Shown here: in pieces, positions 47,928 through 56,218 of the stretch
Position numbering within the stretch: position 1 is the stretch's first letter
How the letters are laid out: each line of letters starts with the position of its first letter
NCBI RefSeq assembly: GCF_019104945.1
Contig: NZ_JAHRWW010000019.1
Span: forward strand, 1 to 64,000
DNA: 64,000 bases
Origin: Thermomonas sp.
GTDB taxonomy: Bacteria > Pseudomonadota > Gammaproteobacteria > Xanthomonadales > Xanthomonadaceae
Reading direction: 5' to 3'
Translations under genes and position numbers: made by a program
Notes under the pieces: model-generated
Database searches by the model: none
Told to the model about the DNA's origin: nothing
Seen by the model: the letters and a program-made list of their open reading frames with translations, nothing else

Positions 47928-48962
47928 ATGTCAAAATGGATTCAGTGGCAACGTAGCGCGTGGCTGCTTTTGGGCGGTGTGCTGCTTGCTTCCTGCTCGG
48001 CAATTGGGCGCCAAGAGCCGAAAGTATTTGATGGTCAGTTTAGCGCTAGCGGAAAGCACTACGCCTACATCTACATGAGCGTGTTTGTGTTTTCATACCA
48101 GCGTACGGGTGGGCGAAGCGTCAGCAACGGGGTTGCTACCTACTATTTACAATTGATCGATACCCAAGCAGGGCAAAAACTGCTGGATAAGCCGATAAAA
48201 CTGAAGTTCAGTGGGTGCCGTTACCCAAGAATCGGGGCAGTGAATGACACGCATGTGGCGCTGCTGTGTAGCAACGGAAAAGGGAAATCAACGCCTCCCA
48301 TGCTGGTGTCGATGAGTGCAACGCCAGAGGTGCTCAGTAGCGAGCAGCTAAGTGAGCGCAACCCTGCGCTGGCAGGCGCGCTCAATGCTCAGAACTTTTA
48401 TAGAAATGCGGCTAAGCCCGATGCGATGGTGTTTGAAGGCAGTGATGGGCGCAAATATCAGCTTGACCCAAACACCGGCGTTGCAACGTTTGTTACAGGA
48501 AAATTTGATGTAAAAAGCACAATTTCCATCCAACAAAAACAAGGCCGGTTGCCGGAAGGCTTGAGTGAGCAGGGCGATGGGCGGCGTTACATCACCCAAG
48601 GCTATGGCGATCAAGCGCCGCGCTCGCAGGATGATTTTCTCGACCCCGCGTTTCTAAAGGTGGTATGGGATGAACAAGACGATTCTCAGAGCGCCACACT
48701 GATCAAAGACGGTATTTTGGTGCTGGCCAAAACAAGTAAGGATAGCGGGCAGTACAAGCAGTTGTCGCTGGTAGATATAAAAACCCTGCGCACCCGTTGG
48801 ACAATACCATTGCCGCAGCGGAAGGGTGATTGGGCTGGGCGTTTTGATGAAGAGCAGTTTGCCCTGCGCGATGGAAACCTACAGGTAGCCAATGCGTCGC
48901 AGCTGCTCGACATCAATCTGGATAACGGGAAAATTATTCGCGATATCAATTTGGTGGAGTGA
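47928..48962 (+). CDS. Lipoprotein of unknown function
   Basis: A 344-residue predicted lipoprotein: a basic N-terminus, hydrophobic core WLLLGGVLLASC and lipobox LASC. The rest is polar and beta-rich, with short repeated strand-turn units (SATLIKDGILVLAKTS, FALRDGNLQVANASQLLDINLDNGKIIRDI) reminiscent of a propeller. I do not recognise a family. Codon use is less GC-biased than the neighbouring lipB, suggesting weaker selection or acquisition. It converges with trmL 19 bp downstream. Confidence 0.7.
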   Translation: MSKWIQWQRSAWLLLGGVLLASCSAIGRQEPKVFDGQFSASGKHYAYIYMSVFVFSYQRTGGRSVSNGVATYYLQLIDTQAGQKLLDKPIKLKFSGCRYPRIGAVNDTHVALLCSNGKGKSTPPMLVSMSATPEVLSSEQLSERNPALAGALNAQNFYRNAAKPDAMVFEGSDGRKYQLDPNTGVATFVTGKFDVKSTISIQQKQGRLPEGLSEQGDGRRYITQGYGDQAPRSQDDFLDPAFLKVVWDEQDDSQSATLIKDGILVLAKTSKDSGQYKQLSLVDIKTLRTRWTIPLPQRKGDWAGRFDEEQFALRDGNLQVANASQLLDINLDNGKIIRDINLVE

Positions 48963-48981
48963 GCTTTACGCAGGTGGTGCG

Positions 48982-49536
48982 CTAAGCGCCGCCCGCAAAC
49001 CCCGCCTGCCGCCACGCCTCAAACACCATCACCGCCACGGTGTTGGAGAGGTTGATGCTGCGATTGTCTGGGCGCATCGGTAGACGCAGGCGCTGCTCTT
49101 CAGGGATGCGCGCAAACACCTCGGCGGGCAGGCCTGCGGTTTCGCTGCCAAATAAAAACGTATCGCCACTGCGGTAGACAGGGGTGTCGTAGCGCACGCG
49201 GCCGCGGGTGGAGAGCGCAAACACACGCGGCGCAGCGCCTTCGGTGGCGGTAATGGCGGCAAGCGCAGCGTCGAGGCTGTCGTGCACCTGCATCGCAGCG
49301 TATTCGTGGTAATCCAGCCCAGCGCGGCGGAGGTGTTTATCGTCAATCTCAAAACCCAGCGGCCGCACCAGATGCAGCTGCGCACCGGTATTGGCGCACA
49401 ACCGGATTACATTGCCGGTGTTGGGGGGGATTTCAGGCTGATAAAGGATAACGTGGATGCTGAAGAGGGGGGCGGAAGTGTCCACAGGTGTGTCGTGTTC
49501 TAGCGTTGCAATAACGGTCGGCATATTCGAACACAT
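48982..49536 (-). CDS. trmL: tRNA (cytidine/uridine(34)-2'-O)-methyltransferase
   Basis: SpoU-family knotted methyltransferase that 2'-O-methylates the wobble base of certain tRNA-Leu. The 184-residue protein begins with about 28 extra residues, then the trefoil-knot elements. HVILYQPEIPPNTGNVIRLCANTG, LFGSETAGLP and LPMRPDNRSINLSNTVAVMVFEAWRQ are the three SpoU motifs. ATG 49536 or 49524 may be used; the core family start would be near the sequence FSIHVILYQP. Confidence 0.93.
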   Translation of the reverse strand: MCSNMPTVIATLEHDTPVDTSAPLFSIHVILYQPEIPPNTGNVIRLCANTGAQLHLVRPLGFEIDDKHLRRAGLDYHEYAAMQVHDSLDAALAAITATEGAAPRVFALSTRGRVRYDTPVYRSGDTFLFGSETAGLPAEVFARIPEEQRLRLPMRPDNRSINLSNTVAVMVFEAWRQAGFAGGA

Positions 49537-49590
49537 CTACTCTTGCTGCAGCGAGTGTCATGATTCACTTGGACTTTGAATTGCGGAACA

Positions 49591-49710
49591 ATGAGCCTAG
49601 TAAAATCCAAACAACGCGTCGCCGACCACTGGGAAATCTTCACCCCGGTCAAAACATTTCCCCCAATGACGGTGGCCGAGCTGACTACGATGGAAAGGAA
49701 AAGCCCATGA
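49591..49710 (+). pseudogene. Truncated N-terminus of a restriction-modification DNA methyltransferase
   Basis: ATG 49591 opens a 39-codon frame starting MSLVKSKQRVADHWEIFTP. These 19 residues closely resemble the start of type I/II restriction-modification methylases (KQRVADHGEVFTP). The rest of the frame (VKTFPPMTVAELTT) is unrelated and ends at TGA 49708, overlapping the next gene's start. The SAM-binding domains are absent, so only the beginning of the gene is left. The assignment rests on memory of the N-terminal motif. Confidence 0.45.
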
Positions 49711-50552
49711 CCGATACGAAGGGCAAAATCAAGCTTTTCGAATCGCAACAGGTCCGCGCCGAATGGGATGCGGACAAGGAAAAATGGTGGTTCGTCATCG
49801 TGGATGTGGTGGCTGTCCTGACGGACAGCGTGGATGCACCCGCCTACTGGCGCAAGCTGAAGCAACGCCTGAAGGCGGAAGGCAATGAAACCGTGACAAG
49901 TTGTCACGGTTTGAAGCTGCGCGCAGCAGACGGCAAGTTGCGGCAGACCGATGTCGCCGACACTGCGCAAATTCTGCGGCTGATCCAGTCCATCCCCAGC
50001 AAACGCGCCGAACCCTTCAAGTTGTGGCTGGCGCAGGTAGGCAGCGAGCGCCTGGACGAAACCGTGGATCCGGAGCAGTCCATCGACCGCGCCATCCAGA
50101 ACTACCGGCGCTTGGGTTACAGCGAACATTGGATCAACCAGCGCATCAAGTCCATCGAAGTGCGCAAGGCACTGACCGACGAGTGGGACAAGTCCGGCGT
50201 TCAGAAGGGGCAGGAGTACGCCGCGTTGACTGACTTGATGAGCAAGACTTGGGCGGGCATGACCACCCGGCAGTACAAGCAGCACAAAGGGCTGAAGCAG
50301 GAAAACCTGCGCGACAACATGACCAACACCGAGCTGGTGTTGAACATGCTGGCCGAGGTGGCGGCCACCGACATTTCACTGGTGCGCAACCCGCAAGGTT
50401 TCGACGCCAGTGCCGAAGTTGCCAAGGAAGGCGCCAAAACCGCCAAAGCCGCCCGCCAGCAGTTGGAAAAAAGCACAGGAAAGCCCGTGGTGAGTCGCTT
50501 GAGCGCCAAACAACTGGGAACGCGCCAGCTCCCGGGAAGGAAAAAGTCATAA
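49707..50552 (+). CDS. Bro-N domain protein (phage antirepressor/DinD-like)
   Basis: A 281-residue protein. The N-terminal Bro-N domain (KIKLFESQQVRAEWDADKEKWWFVIVDVVAVLTDS, then AYWRKLKQRLKAEGNE) is a DNA-binding module of phage antirepressors and baculovirus BRO proteins. The C-terminal part (GMTTRQYKQHKGLKQENLRDNMTNTELVLNMLAEVAATDIS) resembles the DinD/BRO-associated domain, followed by a basic end. ATG 49707 has GGAAAGGAAAAG upstream. It sits directly after the methyltransferase remnant, so it is likely accessory DNA from a defence or prophage locus. Function unknown. Confidence 0.8.
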   Translation: MTDTKGKIKLFESQQVRAEWDADKEKWWFVIVDVVAVLTDSVDAPAYWRKLKQRLKAEGNETVTSCHGLKLRAADGKLRQTDVADTAQILRLIQSIPSKRAEPFKLWLAQVGSERLDETVDPEQSIDRAIQNYRRLGYSEHWINQRIKSIEVRKALTDEWDKSGVQKGQEYAALTDLMSKTWAGMTTRQYKQHKGLKQENLRDNMTNTELVLNMLAEVAATDISLVRNPQGFDASAEVAKEGAKTAKAARQQLEKSTGKPVVSRLSAKQLGTRQLPGRKKS

Positions 50553-50704
50553 GCAGCGATTTCGGCCAAGCCGGCTTCCGCTTGCGCGGGAAAATATGAA
50601 TAGGCGTGTCGGCACGGGGTGACAAATGCCCTAGTGCGTCACCCATTGATAGGGTCTATCATTGGCAGTTCACGTTTCGTTGTGTCAACTGACAAGGAGT
50701 TCTT

Positions 50705-53533
50705 ATGACCGTTGCTCGTCCCGCCGCGCTCGCGCTGGCGCTTGCTACTGCACTGTCCATGGGCACGTTTGCCCCCACGGCGCAGGCGGCAAATGTGCCC
50801 AGCGTGGATATCCCGTATGAAACCTTCACCCTTCCCAATGGCCTGCGCGTGGTGGTGCACACCGACCGCAAAGCCCCCATCGTGGCGGTGAACGTGTGGT
50901 ATCACGTGGGCAGCAAGGACGAACCGGCCGGGCGTACCGGCTTTGCGCATTTGTTCGAACACCTGATGTTCAACGGCAGCGAAAACGCGCCGGGTGAATT
51001 CTTCGCTCCGTTCAAGGAAATTGGCGCCACCAACCAGAACGGCACCACCAATTCCGACCGCACCAATTATTTCGAAAACGTGCCCACCACCGCGCTCGAC
51101 ACCGCGCTGTGGATGGAGTCCGACCGCATGGGCCACTTGCTCGGTGCGATCGACCAAAAGACGCTGGATGAGCAGCGCGGCGTGGTGCAAAACGAGAAGC
51201 GTCAAGGTGAAAACCAGCCCTACGGCCAGGTGTGGGATGAGCTGGGCAAGGTTATGTATCCGGCCGGTCACCCGTACCACCACAGCACCATCGGTTCGAT
51301 GAACGACCTCAACGCCGCCTCGCTGGACGACGTGAAAACTTGGTTCAAGACCTGGTACGGCCCCAACAACGCGGTGCTGGTGCTGGCCGGTGATATTGAT
51401 CTGGCCACGGCCAAAGAAAAGGTGGCGAAGTATTTCGGCGATATTCCGGCCAGCCCCACCATGGCGCAGCCGAAGGTGGACGTGGCCGCGCACACCAGCA
51501 ATACCCGCAGCGAGATGACCGACACCGTGCCGCAGTCGCGTATTTATCGCCTGTGGAACGTGGCCGAATATGGCCAGCCGGATCTCGATCGCCTGCAGCT
51601 GTTCGCGCAGGTGCTGGGTGGCGGCAAGTCGTCGCGCCTCGATAAGCGCCTTGTGCATCAAGACAAGCTGGTGGACAACGTCAGCGTGGGCGTCAGTGGT
51701 TCGCAGCTCAGCAGCAATTTCATCATTACCGCTGCGATTAAGCAGGGCGTGGACGTGGCTAAGGTAGAAGCCGCGATTGATGAAGAACTCGCCAAATTGC
51801 TGAAAGACGGCCCCAGTACCGATGAACTGGCGCGCGCGAAGACCGGCATCAACGCCGGGTTTGTGCGTGGCGTGGAGCGCATTGGCGGCTTCGGCGGCAA
51901 AGCCGACGCACTGGCTGAGTGCGCGGTGTTCGTGGGCAACCCCGGTTGCTTCCGTGACAGTTTGAAGGTGTTGGCAGAGGCGACGGCAGATTCTGTACGC
52001 GCCACGGGCAATACTTGGCTGGGCGCTGGCAAGGGTAGCCACACCTTGGTGGTAAACCCGGGTGCGCGCGTGGCCTTGGCGGAAGATCCGTCGGTGAAGC
52101 CCGCACCGTTCACCCTGCCGAAGGCCGACGCCAAATACACCACCACCGCCAGCACGGTGGACCGCAAGACCGGCGTGCCGATGCCTACCTCGTTCCCGAA
52201 CCTCGTCTTCCCCAACCAACAGCACGCGACGCTGAGCAATGGCACCAAGGTGGTGCTGGCCGAGCGTCACGATATTCCGGTGGTGCAGATGAGCTATGAA
52301 TTCCGTGGCGGCGCCTCGGCCAGCAAGCCGGGTATGGCCAATTTCGCCATGAGCCTGCTCGATGAAGGTGCGGGCGACCTTGATGCATTGGCCTTTGCTG
52401 ATAAGGCCGAATCGCTGGGCGCGCAGCTGGGTGCAGGGGCTAGCCAAGACAGCAGCAGCGTGTATTTGTCGGCACTGAAGCAAAACCTAGCGCCATCGGT
52501 GGCGCTGTATGCCGACATGCTGCGCAAGCCGCGTTTTGAGCAGGCCGATATTGAGCGCGTGCGCGGCCAGACCATCGCCGGCATTAAGCAGCAGAAGGCC
52601 AACCCGAATGCCGCGATTGGCCGCATCTTGCCGGGTCTGGTGTATGGCGCAAGCCACCCCTACGCCAACCCCAGCAATGGCACCGAGGCAACGGTAGCCA
52701 GCTTCACTCAAGCCGATATCAAGAACTGGCATGGCACTGCCCTGCGCCCACAGGACGCTACGTTGGTGGTTGTTGGTGACACCACACTGAAGGACATCCT
52801 GCCACTGCTGGAAAAGAACTTTGGCAGCTGGAAGGTGAACGCCAAGGCCGATACCGCGGCGGCCATTCCGCAGGTTGCGGCGCAGTCAAAAGCACGCGTG
52901 TTCTTGATGGATCAGCCGGGCGCCGTGCAGGCCACGATCGTGGCGTCCAAGCTACTGCCCTCCAGCAAGGACCCGAAGACTGTCGAATACGACATGGCCA
53001 ATATGGTGATCGGTGGTGACTTCACCGCACGCCTCAATATGAACCTGCGTGAAGACAAGCACTGGTCGTATGGCGCCCGTACCGGTGCCGGTAGTGCGCT
53101 GGGGCAGCGCCTGTGGAACGCCTTTGCGCCGGTGCAGATCGACAAAACCGGCGAGTCGGCCGCAGAAGTGCAGCGCGAAATCAGCGACTACGCCAGCGGT
53201 AAGCGTCCGGCCAGCGCAGAAGAAGTGGCGGGCATGAAGAAAGTGCTCACCTTGACCCTGCCCGGAGCCTATGAAACCGCGTCGGCGGTGATGAACACCA
53301 TCGCCAGCAACGTGCTGTATGGCCGTCCGGACAACTATGTGCTGGCCCGCAAGGCCGAGATCGAAGCGATGACCCCGGCGCAAGTCAATGCCGCGGCGAA
53401 GGCGCTGGATGCCTCCAACCTCACCTGGTTGGTGGTGGGGGATCTGTCCAAGACCGAAGCGCCGGTGCGTGCGTTGAACCTTGGGGAGGTCACCATCATC
53501 AATGCCGACGGCCAGCCGGTTGAGAAGAAGTAA
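50705..53533 (+). CDS. M16-family (pitrilysin) zinc protease, periplasmic
   Basis: A 942-residue exported insulinase-like protease. It has a signal peptide to about residue 29 (ALSMGTFAPTAQAA). The first M16 half contains the inverted zinc motif H82-L-F-E85-H86 (GFAHLFEHLMFNGS) and the distal Glu region (RGVVQNEKRQGENQPYG). The second half (from about residue 495) repeats the fold without a zinc site (GGASASKPGMANFAMSLLDEG), as in other two-domain M16 proteins. AAGGAG precedes ATG 50705. A strong terminator follows. Likely role: digestion of small peptides in the periplasm. Confidence 0.94.
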   Translation: MTVARPAALALALATALSMGTFAPTAQAANVPSVDIPYETFTLPNGLRVVVHTDRKAPIVAVNVWYHVGSKDEPAGRTGFAHLFEHLMFNGSENAPGEFFAPFKEIGATNQNGTTNSDRTNYFENVPTTALDTALWMESDRMGHLLGAIDQKTLDEQRGVVQNEKRQGENQPYGQVWDELGKVMYPAGHPYHHSTIGSMNDLNAASLDDVKTWFKTWYGPNNAVLVLAGDIDLATAKEKVAKYFGDIPASPTMAQPKVDVAAHTSNTRSEMTDTVPQSRIYRLWNVAEYGQPDLDRLQLFAQVLGGGKSSRLDKRLVHQDKLVDNVSVGVSGSQLSSNFIITAAIKQGVDVAKVEAAIDEELAKLLKDGPSTDELARAKTGINAGFVRGVERIGGFGGKADALAECAVFVGNPGCFRDSLKVLAEATADSVRATGNTWLGAGKGSHTLVVNPGARVALAEDPSVKPAPFTLPKADAKYTTTASTVDRKTGVPMPTSFPNLVFPNQQHATLSNGTKVVLAERHDIPVVQMSYEFRGGASASKPGMANFAMSLLDEGAGDLDALAFADKAESLGAQLGAGASQDSSSVYLSALKQNLAPSVALYADMLRKPRFEQADIERVRGQTIAGIKQQKANPNAAIGRILPGLVYGASHPYANPSNGTEATVASFTQADIKNWHGTALRPQDATLVVVGDTTLKDILPLLEKNFGSWKVNAKADTAAAIPQVAAQSKARVFLMDQPGAVQATIVASKLLPSSKDPKTVEYDMANMVIGGDFTARLNMNLREDKHWSYGARTGAGSALGQRLWNAFAPVQIDKTGESAAEVQREISDYASGKRPASAEEVAGMKKVLTLTLPGAYETASAVMNTIASNVLYGRPDNYVLARKAEIEAMTPAQVNAAAKALDASNLTWLVVGDLSKTEAPVRALNLGEVTIINADGQPVEKK

Positions 53534-53550
53534 TTTGTCTTGATGTGGTG

Positions 53551-53590
53551 AATTCAGGCGCGCCGGGGCACAATCCGGCGCGCCTGAATT
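53551..53590 (+). terminator. Strong Rho-independent terminator after the M16 protease gene
   Basis: AATTCAGGCGCGCCGG and its exact complement (16-bp arms, 8-nt loop) are followed by a run of T (53589-53595). Confidence 0.92.
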
Positions 53591-53625
53591 TTTTTAGAAA
53601 CATACGTTTTGTTGGGAGAGAGTGC

Positions 53626-53940
53626 ATGCGTTTACTGATTGCGTCCTGCGTGGCCGTCTTGGTGGTGGGGCTTCCGGCCTGCACCTTCGTCAAAATGGCG
53701 CCGGGTGCGAAGCAAGTCAAAGTCCTGGCGGCCGCGCCGACAAACTGCGAAAAACGCGGTGAAGTGGAAGTGTCGATTACCCATAAAGTGGGCTTTTACG
53801 AACGCAACGATGCGCGTGTACGCGATGAGCTGGAAACACTGGCACGCAATGAAGCCCCCGGCCTGAGCGCGAACCGCATCAGCCCAATGGGGGAGCCGAA
53901 AGAGGGCGCGCAGCGTTGGGCGATGTGGCGTTGCCAATAG
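53626..53940 (+). CDS. DUF4156-domain lipoprotein
   Basis: A 104-residue lipoprotein: RLLIASCVAVLVVGLPAC gives lipobox LPAC. It then shows the DUF4156 features (VKVLAAAPTNCEKRGEVEV, RNDARVRDELETLARNEA, ANRISPMGEP, and the C-terminal WAMWRCQ). The two cysteines in the mature part probably pair. GGGAGAGAG precedes ATG 53626, fixing the start. Related proteins (RcsF-like in topology) are of unknown function. Confidence 0.8.
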   Translation: MRLLIASCVAVLVVGLPACTFVKMAPGAKQVKVLAAAPTNCEKRGEVEVSITHKVGFYERNDARVRDELETLARNEAPGLSANRISPMGEPKEGAQRWAMWRCQ

Positions 53941-54074
53941 TGGTTTGGGGCGTGAAAGAGGAGGCTAAAACCGGGATTTTGCCGCAAAAACGCCCATTCA
54001 TCTGCGAATAACAGCGTAACGCGCTATCCTTAGCAGTTCCGGCACCCGTTTGGTGCCTGTCTGAGTACGCCCCC

Positions 54075-55091
54075 ATGTTGTTCCAACGAGTTGCCATTGC
54101 CGGTCTTGCGCATATCGATGCGCCGCGTCGCCTGTCTTCGGAAGAAATCAATGCGCGCCTGCGGCCCACGTTGGAGCGTCTTGGCATCCGCGCGGACGTG
54201 CTTGGCGATATCGCGGGTGTACACGAGCGCCGCCTGTGGGACGACAACGTGCAGGCCTCCGACGCCGCAACACTTGCGGGTGTCAAGGCGCTGGCCGATG
54301 CGGGCATCGACCCGAACAAAGTGGGCCTGCTGGTAAATACCTCGGTGAGCCGCGACTATTTAGAGCCGTCCACCGCGTCGATCGTGTCGGGCAATCTCGG
54401 CCTGCCAGATACCTGCCAAAATTTTGATATTGCCAATGCCTGCCTTGCCTTTATCAACGGCATGGACATCGCTAGCCGCATGATCGAGCGTGGTGAGATT
54501 GAATACGCATTGGTGGTGGACGGTGAAACCGCCAATATGGCCTATGAAAAAACGCTGGAGCGCATGCTGCGCGACGACGTCACCGAAGACGACTTCCGCC
54601 GCGAAATGGCCACACTGACTCTGGGCTCGGGTGCCGCCGCGATGGTGTTGGCGCGCGCTGAACTGGCCCCCGGTGCACCGCGCTACAAGGGCGGTGTAAC
54701 GCGGGCGGCCACCGAGTGGAATAAGCTCTGCCGTGGCAACCTCGACGGCATGATCACCGACACCCGCATGCTGCTGATCGAGGGCGTGAAACTTGCCAGC
54801 AAGACCTTTGAAGTGGCTAAGCAGAAGCTGGGTTGGGTCACCTCGGAGCTTGATGAGTTCGTGATCCACCAAGTCAGCAAAGTGCACACCGCTGCTTTCA
54901 CCAAGGCCATGGGCATCGACCCGCGCAAGGTGATGACGATCTTTGGTGAGCACGGCAATATCGGCCCTGCGAGCGTGCCGATTGTGCTCTCCAAATTGCG
55001 CGAAATGGGCCGCTTGAAGAAGGGCAGCCGCGTGGCGCTGCTGGGTATCGGCTCGGGCCTGAACTGCTCGATGGCCGAGGTAGAGTGGTAA
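54075..55091 (+). CDS. oleA: OleA thiolase (long-chain olefin / beta-keto acid synthesis)
   Basis: Condenses two fatty acyl-CoAs head to head into a beta-keto acid, the first step to long-chain olefins. The 338-residue protein is close to X. campestris OleA. Catalytic Cys123 (IANACLAFINGM) and Glu97 (SRDYLEPSTAS) are 26 apart, as are C143/E117 in the Xanthomonas numbering. The His (FVIHQVSK) and Asn (GEHGNIGPAS) complete the active site. oleB, oleC and oleD are not adjacent; the neighbours are a lipoprotein and a convergent queG. FabH function is less likely given these residues. Confidence 0.93.
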   Translation: MLFQRVAIAGLAHIDAPRRLSSEEINARLRPTLERLGIRADVLGDIAGVHERRLWDDNVQASDAATLAGVKALADAGIDPNKVGLLVNTSVSRDYLEPSTASIVSGNLGLPDTCQNFDIANACLAFINGMDIASRMIERGEIEYALVVDGETANMAYEKTLERMLRDDVTEDDFRREMATLTLGSGAAAMVLARAELAPGAPRYKGGVTRAATEWNKLCRGNLDGMITDTRMLLIEGVKLASKTFEVAKQKLGWVTSELDEFVIHQVSKVHTAAFTKAMGIDPRKVMTIFGEHGNIGPASVPIVLSKLREMGRLKKGSRVALLGIGSGLNCSMAEVEW

Positions 55092-55100
55092 CCGTTTAAT

Positions 55101-56186
55101 TTAGCGGCGTTTGCCCTGCTGCTGCGCGAGTGCCCACTGCACATGTTCGCGCACGATGGCGGATGGGTCGTTGATGCGGGTGTTTAAGGCTTCGATGACG
55201 GCTGGGGAGTAGGCGGCATTGCCCAGCGCAATGGCGATATTCCGCAGCCAGCTTTCATAGCCCGCGCGACGCACCGACATGCCTTCGGTTTTACTCAGAT
55301 AAGTCTCTTCGTCCCAAGCAAACAGATCGGCCAGTTGCGGGCCTTCTAGCCCGTTGCGCGGGGCGAAGTCGGCTTCCATGGTGATCTGCGCGTATTTATT
55401 CCACGGGCATACCAACTGGCAGTCGTCACAGCCGAAGATGCGGTTACCCATCAATGGGCGCAGCTCCAGATCAATGCTGCCTTTATGCTCGATAGTGAGA
55501 TAGGCAATACAGCGGCGTGCGTCGAGTTTGTACGGGGCCACAATCGCGCCAGTGGGGCAGGCGGTGATGCAGCGCGTGCAGGTGCCGCAGTGGTCGCTGA
55601 CGGGCGCGTCGATGGGCAGTGGTAGGTCGGTCAGAATCTCGCCGAGAAAAAAATACGAACCTGCGCCGCGCGACATGGTGAGCGTGTGTTTGCCGCGCCA
55701 GCCGAGCCCGGCCTTTTGCGCCAGCGGTTTTTCCATAATCGGTGCGGAGTCACAAAATGCGCGATAGCCAAATGGCCCGATCACAGATTGAATGTGGTCG
55801 GCAAATTTTTGCAGACGCTTGCGCATCACCTTGTGGTAATCACGGCCCAGCGCATAGCGCGAGATATAGCCTTTCTGGTCATCATGAATCACGTCCCACG
55901 CTTGTTTGATATTGGCTTGGGCGAAATTCATGCTCACGCAAATGGCGCGAATGGCGCCAGGGTGCAGGGTGTCTGGGTGGGTACGCATATGCGCGCGCTC
56001 TTCCAGCCACTGCATGCTGCCGTGATGACCCGCATCTAGATATTCATGCAGGCCCACTTCGGCCTCACTCAAATCGAGGTCGGTAATGCCGAGATCTTCA
56101 AACCCAAAATCACTGGCCCAGCGCTTGATGTCTGCGGCCAGCGCCGCGTAATCCAGAAGGGGCTGCTGCTCTTGCATACGGGCCAT
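55101..56186 (-). CDS. queG: Epoxyqueuosine reductase
   Basis: Cobalamin-dependent iron-sulfur enzyme for the last step of queuosine synthesis in tRNA. The 361-residue protein has the DUF1730 N-terminal half (cobalamin binding, YISRYALGRDYHKVMRKRL). It carries two 4Fe-4S motifs (CGTCTRCITACP and CDDCQLVCPWN) and a C-terminal HEAT-like helical region. ATG 56186 or 56177 may be the start. It is convergent with oleA (9-bp gap) and 32 bp downstream of the aldehyde dehydrogenase gene. Confidence 0.95.
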   Translation of the reverse strand: MARMQEQQPLLDYAALAADIKRWASDFGFEDLGITDLDLSEAEVGLHEYLDAGHHGSMQWLEERAHMRTHPDTLHPGAIRAICVSMNFAQANIKQAWDVIHDDQKGYISRYALGRDYHKVMRKRLQKFADHIQSVIGPFGYRAFCDSAPIMEKPLAQKAGLGWRGKHTLTMSRGAGSYFFLGEILTDLPLPIDAPVSDHCGTCTRCITACPTGAIVAPYKLDARRCIAYLTIEHKGSIDLELRPLMGNRIFGCDDCQLVCPWNKYAQITMEADFAPRNGLEGPQLADLFAWDEETYLSKTEGMSVRRAGYESWLRNIAIALGNAAYSPAVIEALNTRINDPSAIVREHVQWALAQQQGKRR

Positions 56187-56218
56187 TTTACGTGGCCCGC
56201 GTGCAGGCAGTGAATTTA

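Noticed and set aside
50639-52483. 614-codon minus-strand ORF
   Set aside because: Antisense to the well-supported M16 protease; no domain recognisable.
54075-55091. Annotation as FabH (3-oxoacyl-ACP synthase III)
   Set aside because: The glutamate and cysteine spacing and overall sequence match OleA, and FabH lacks the OleA glutamate.
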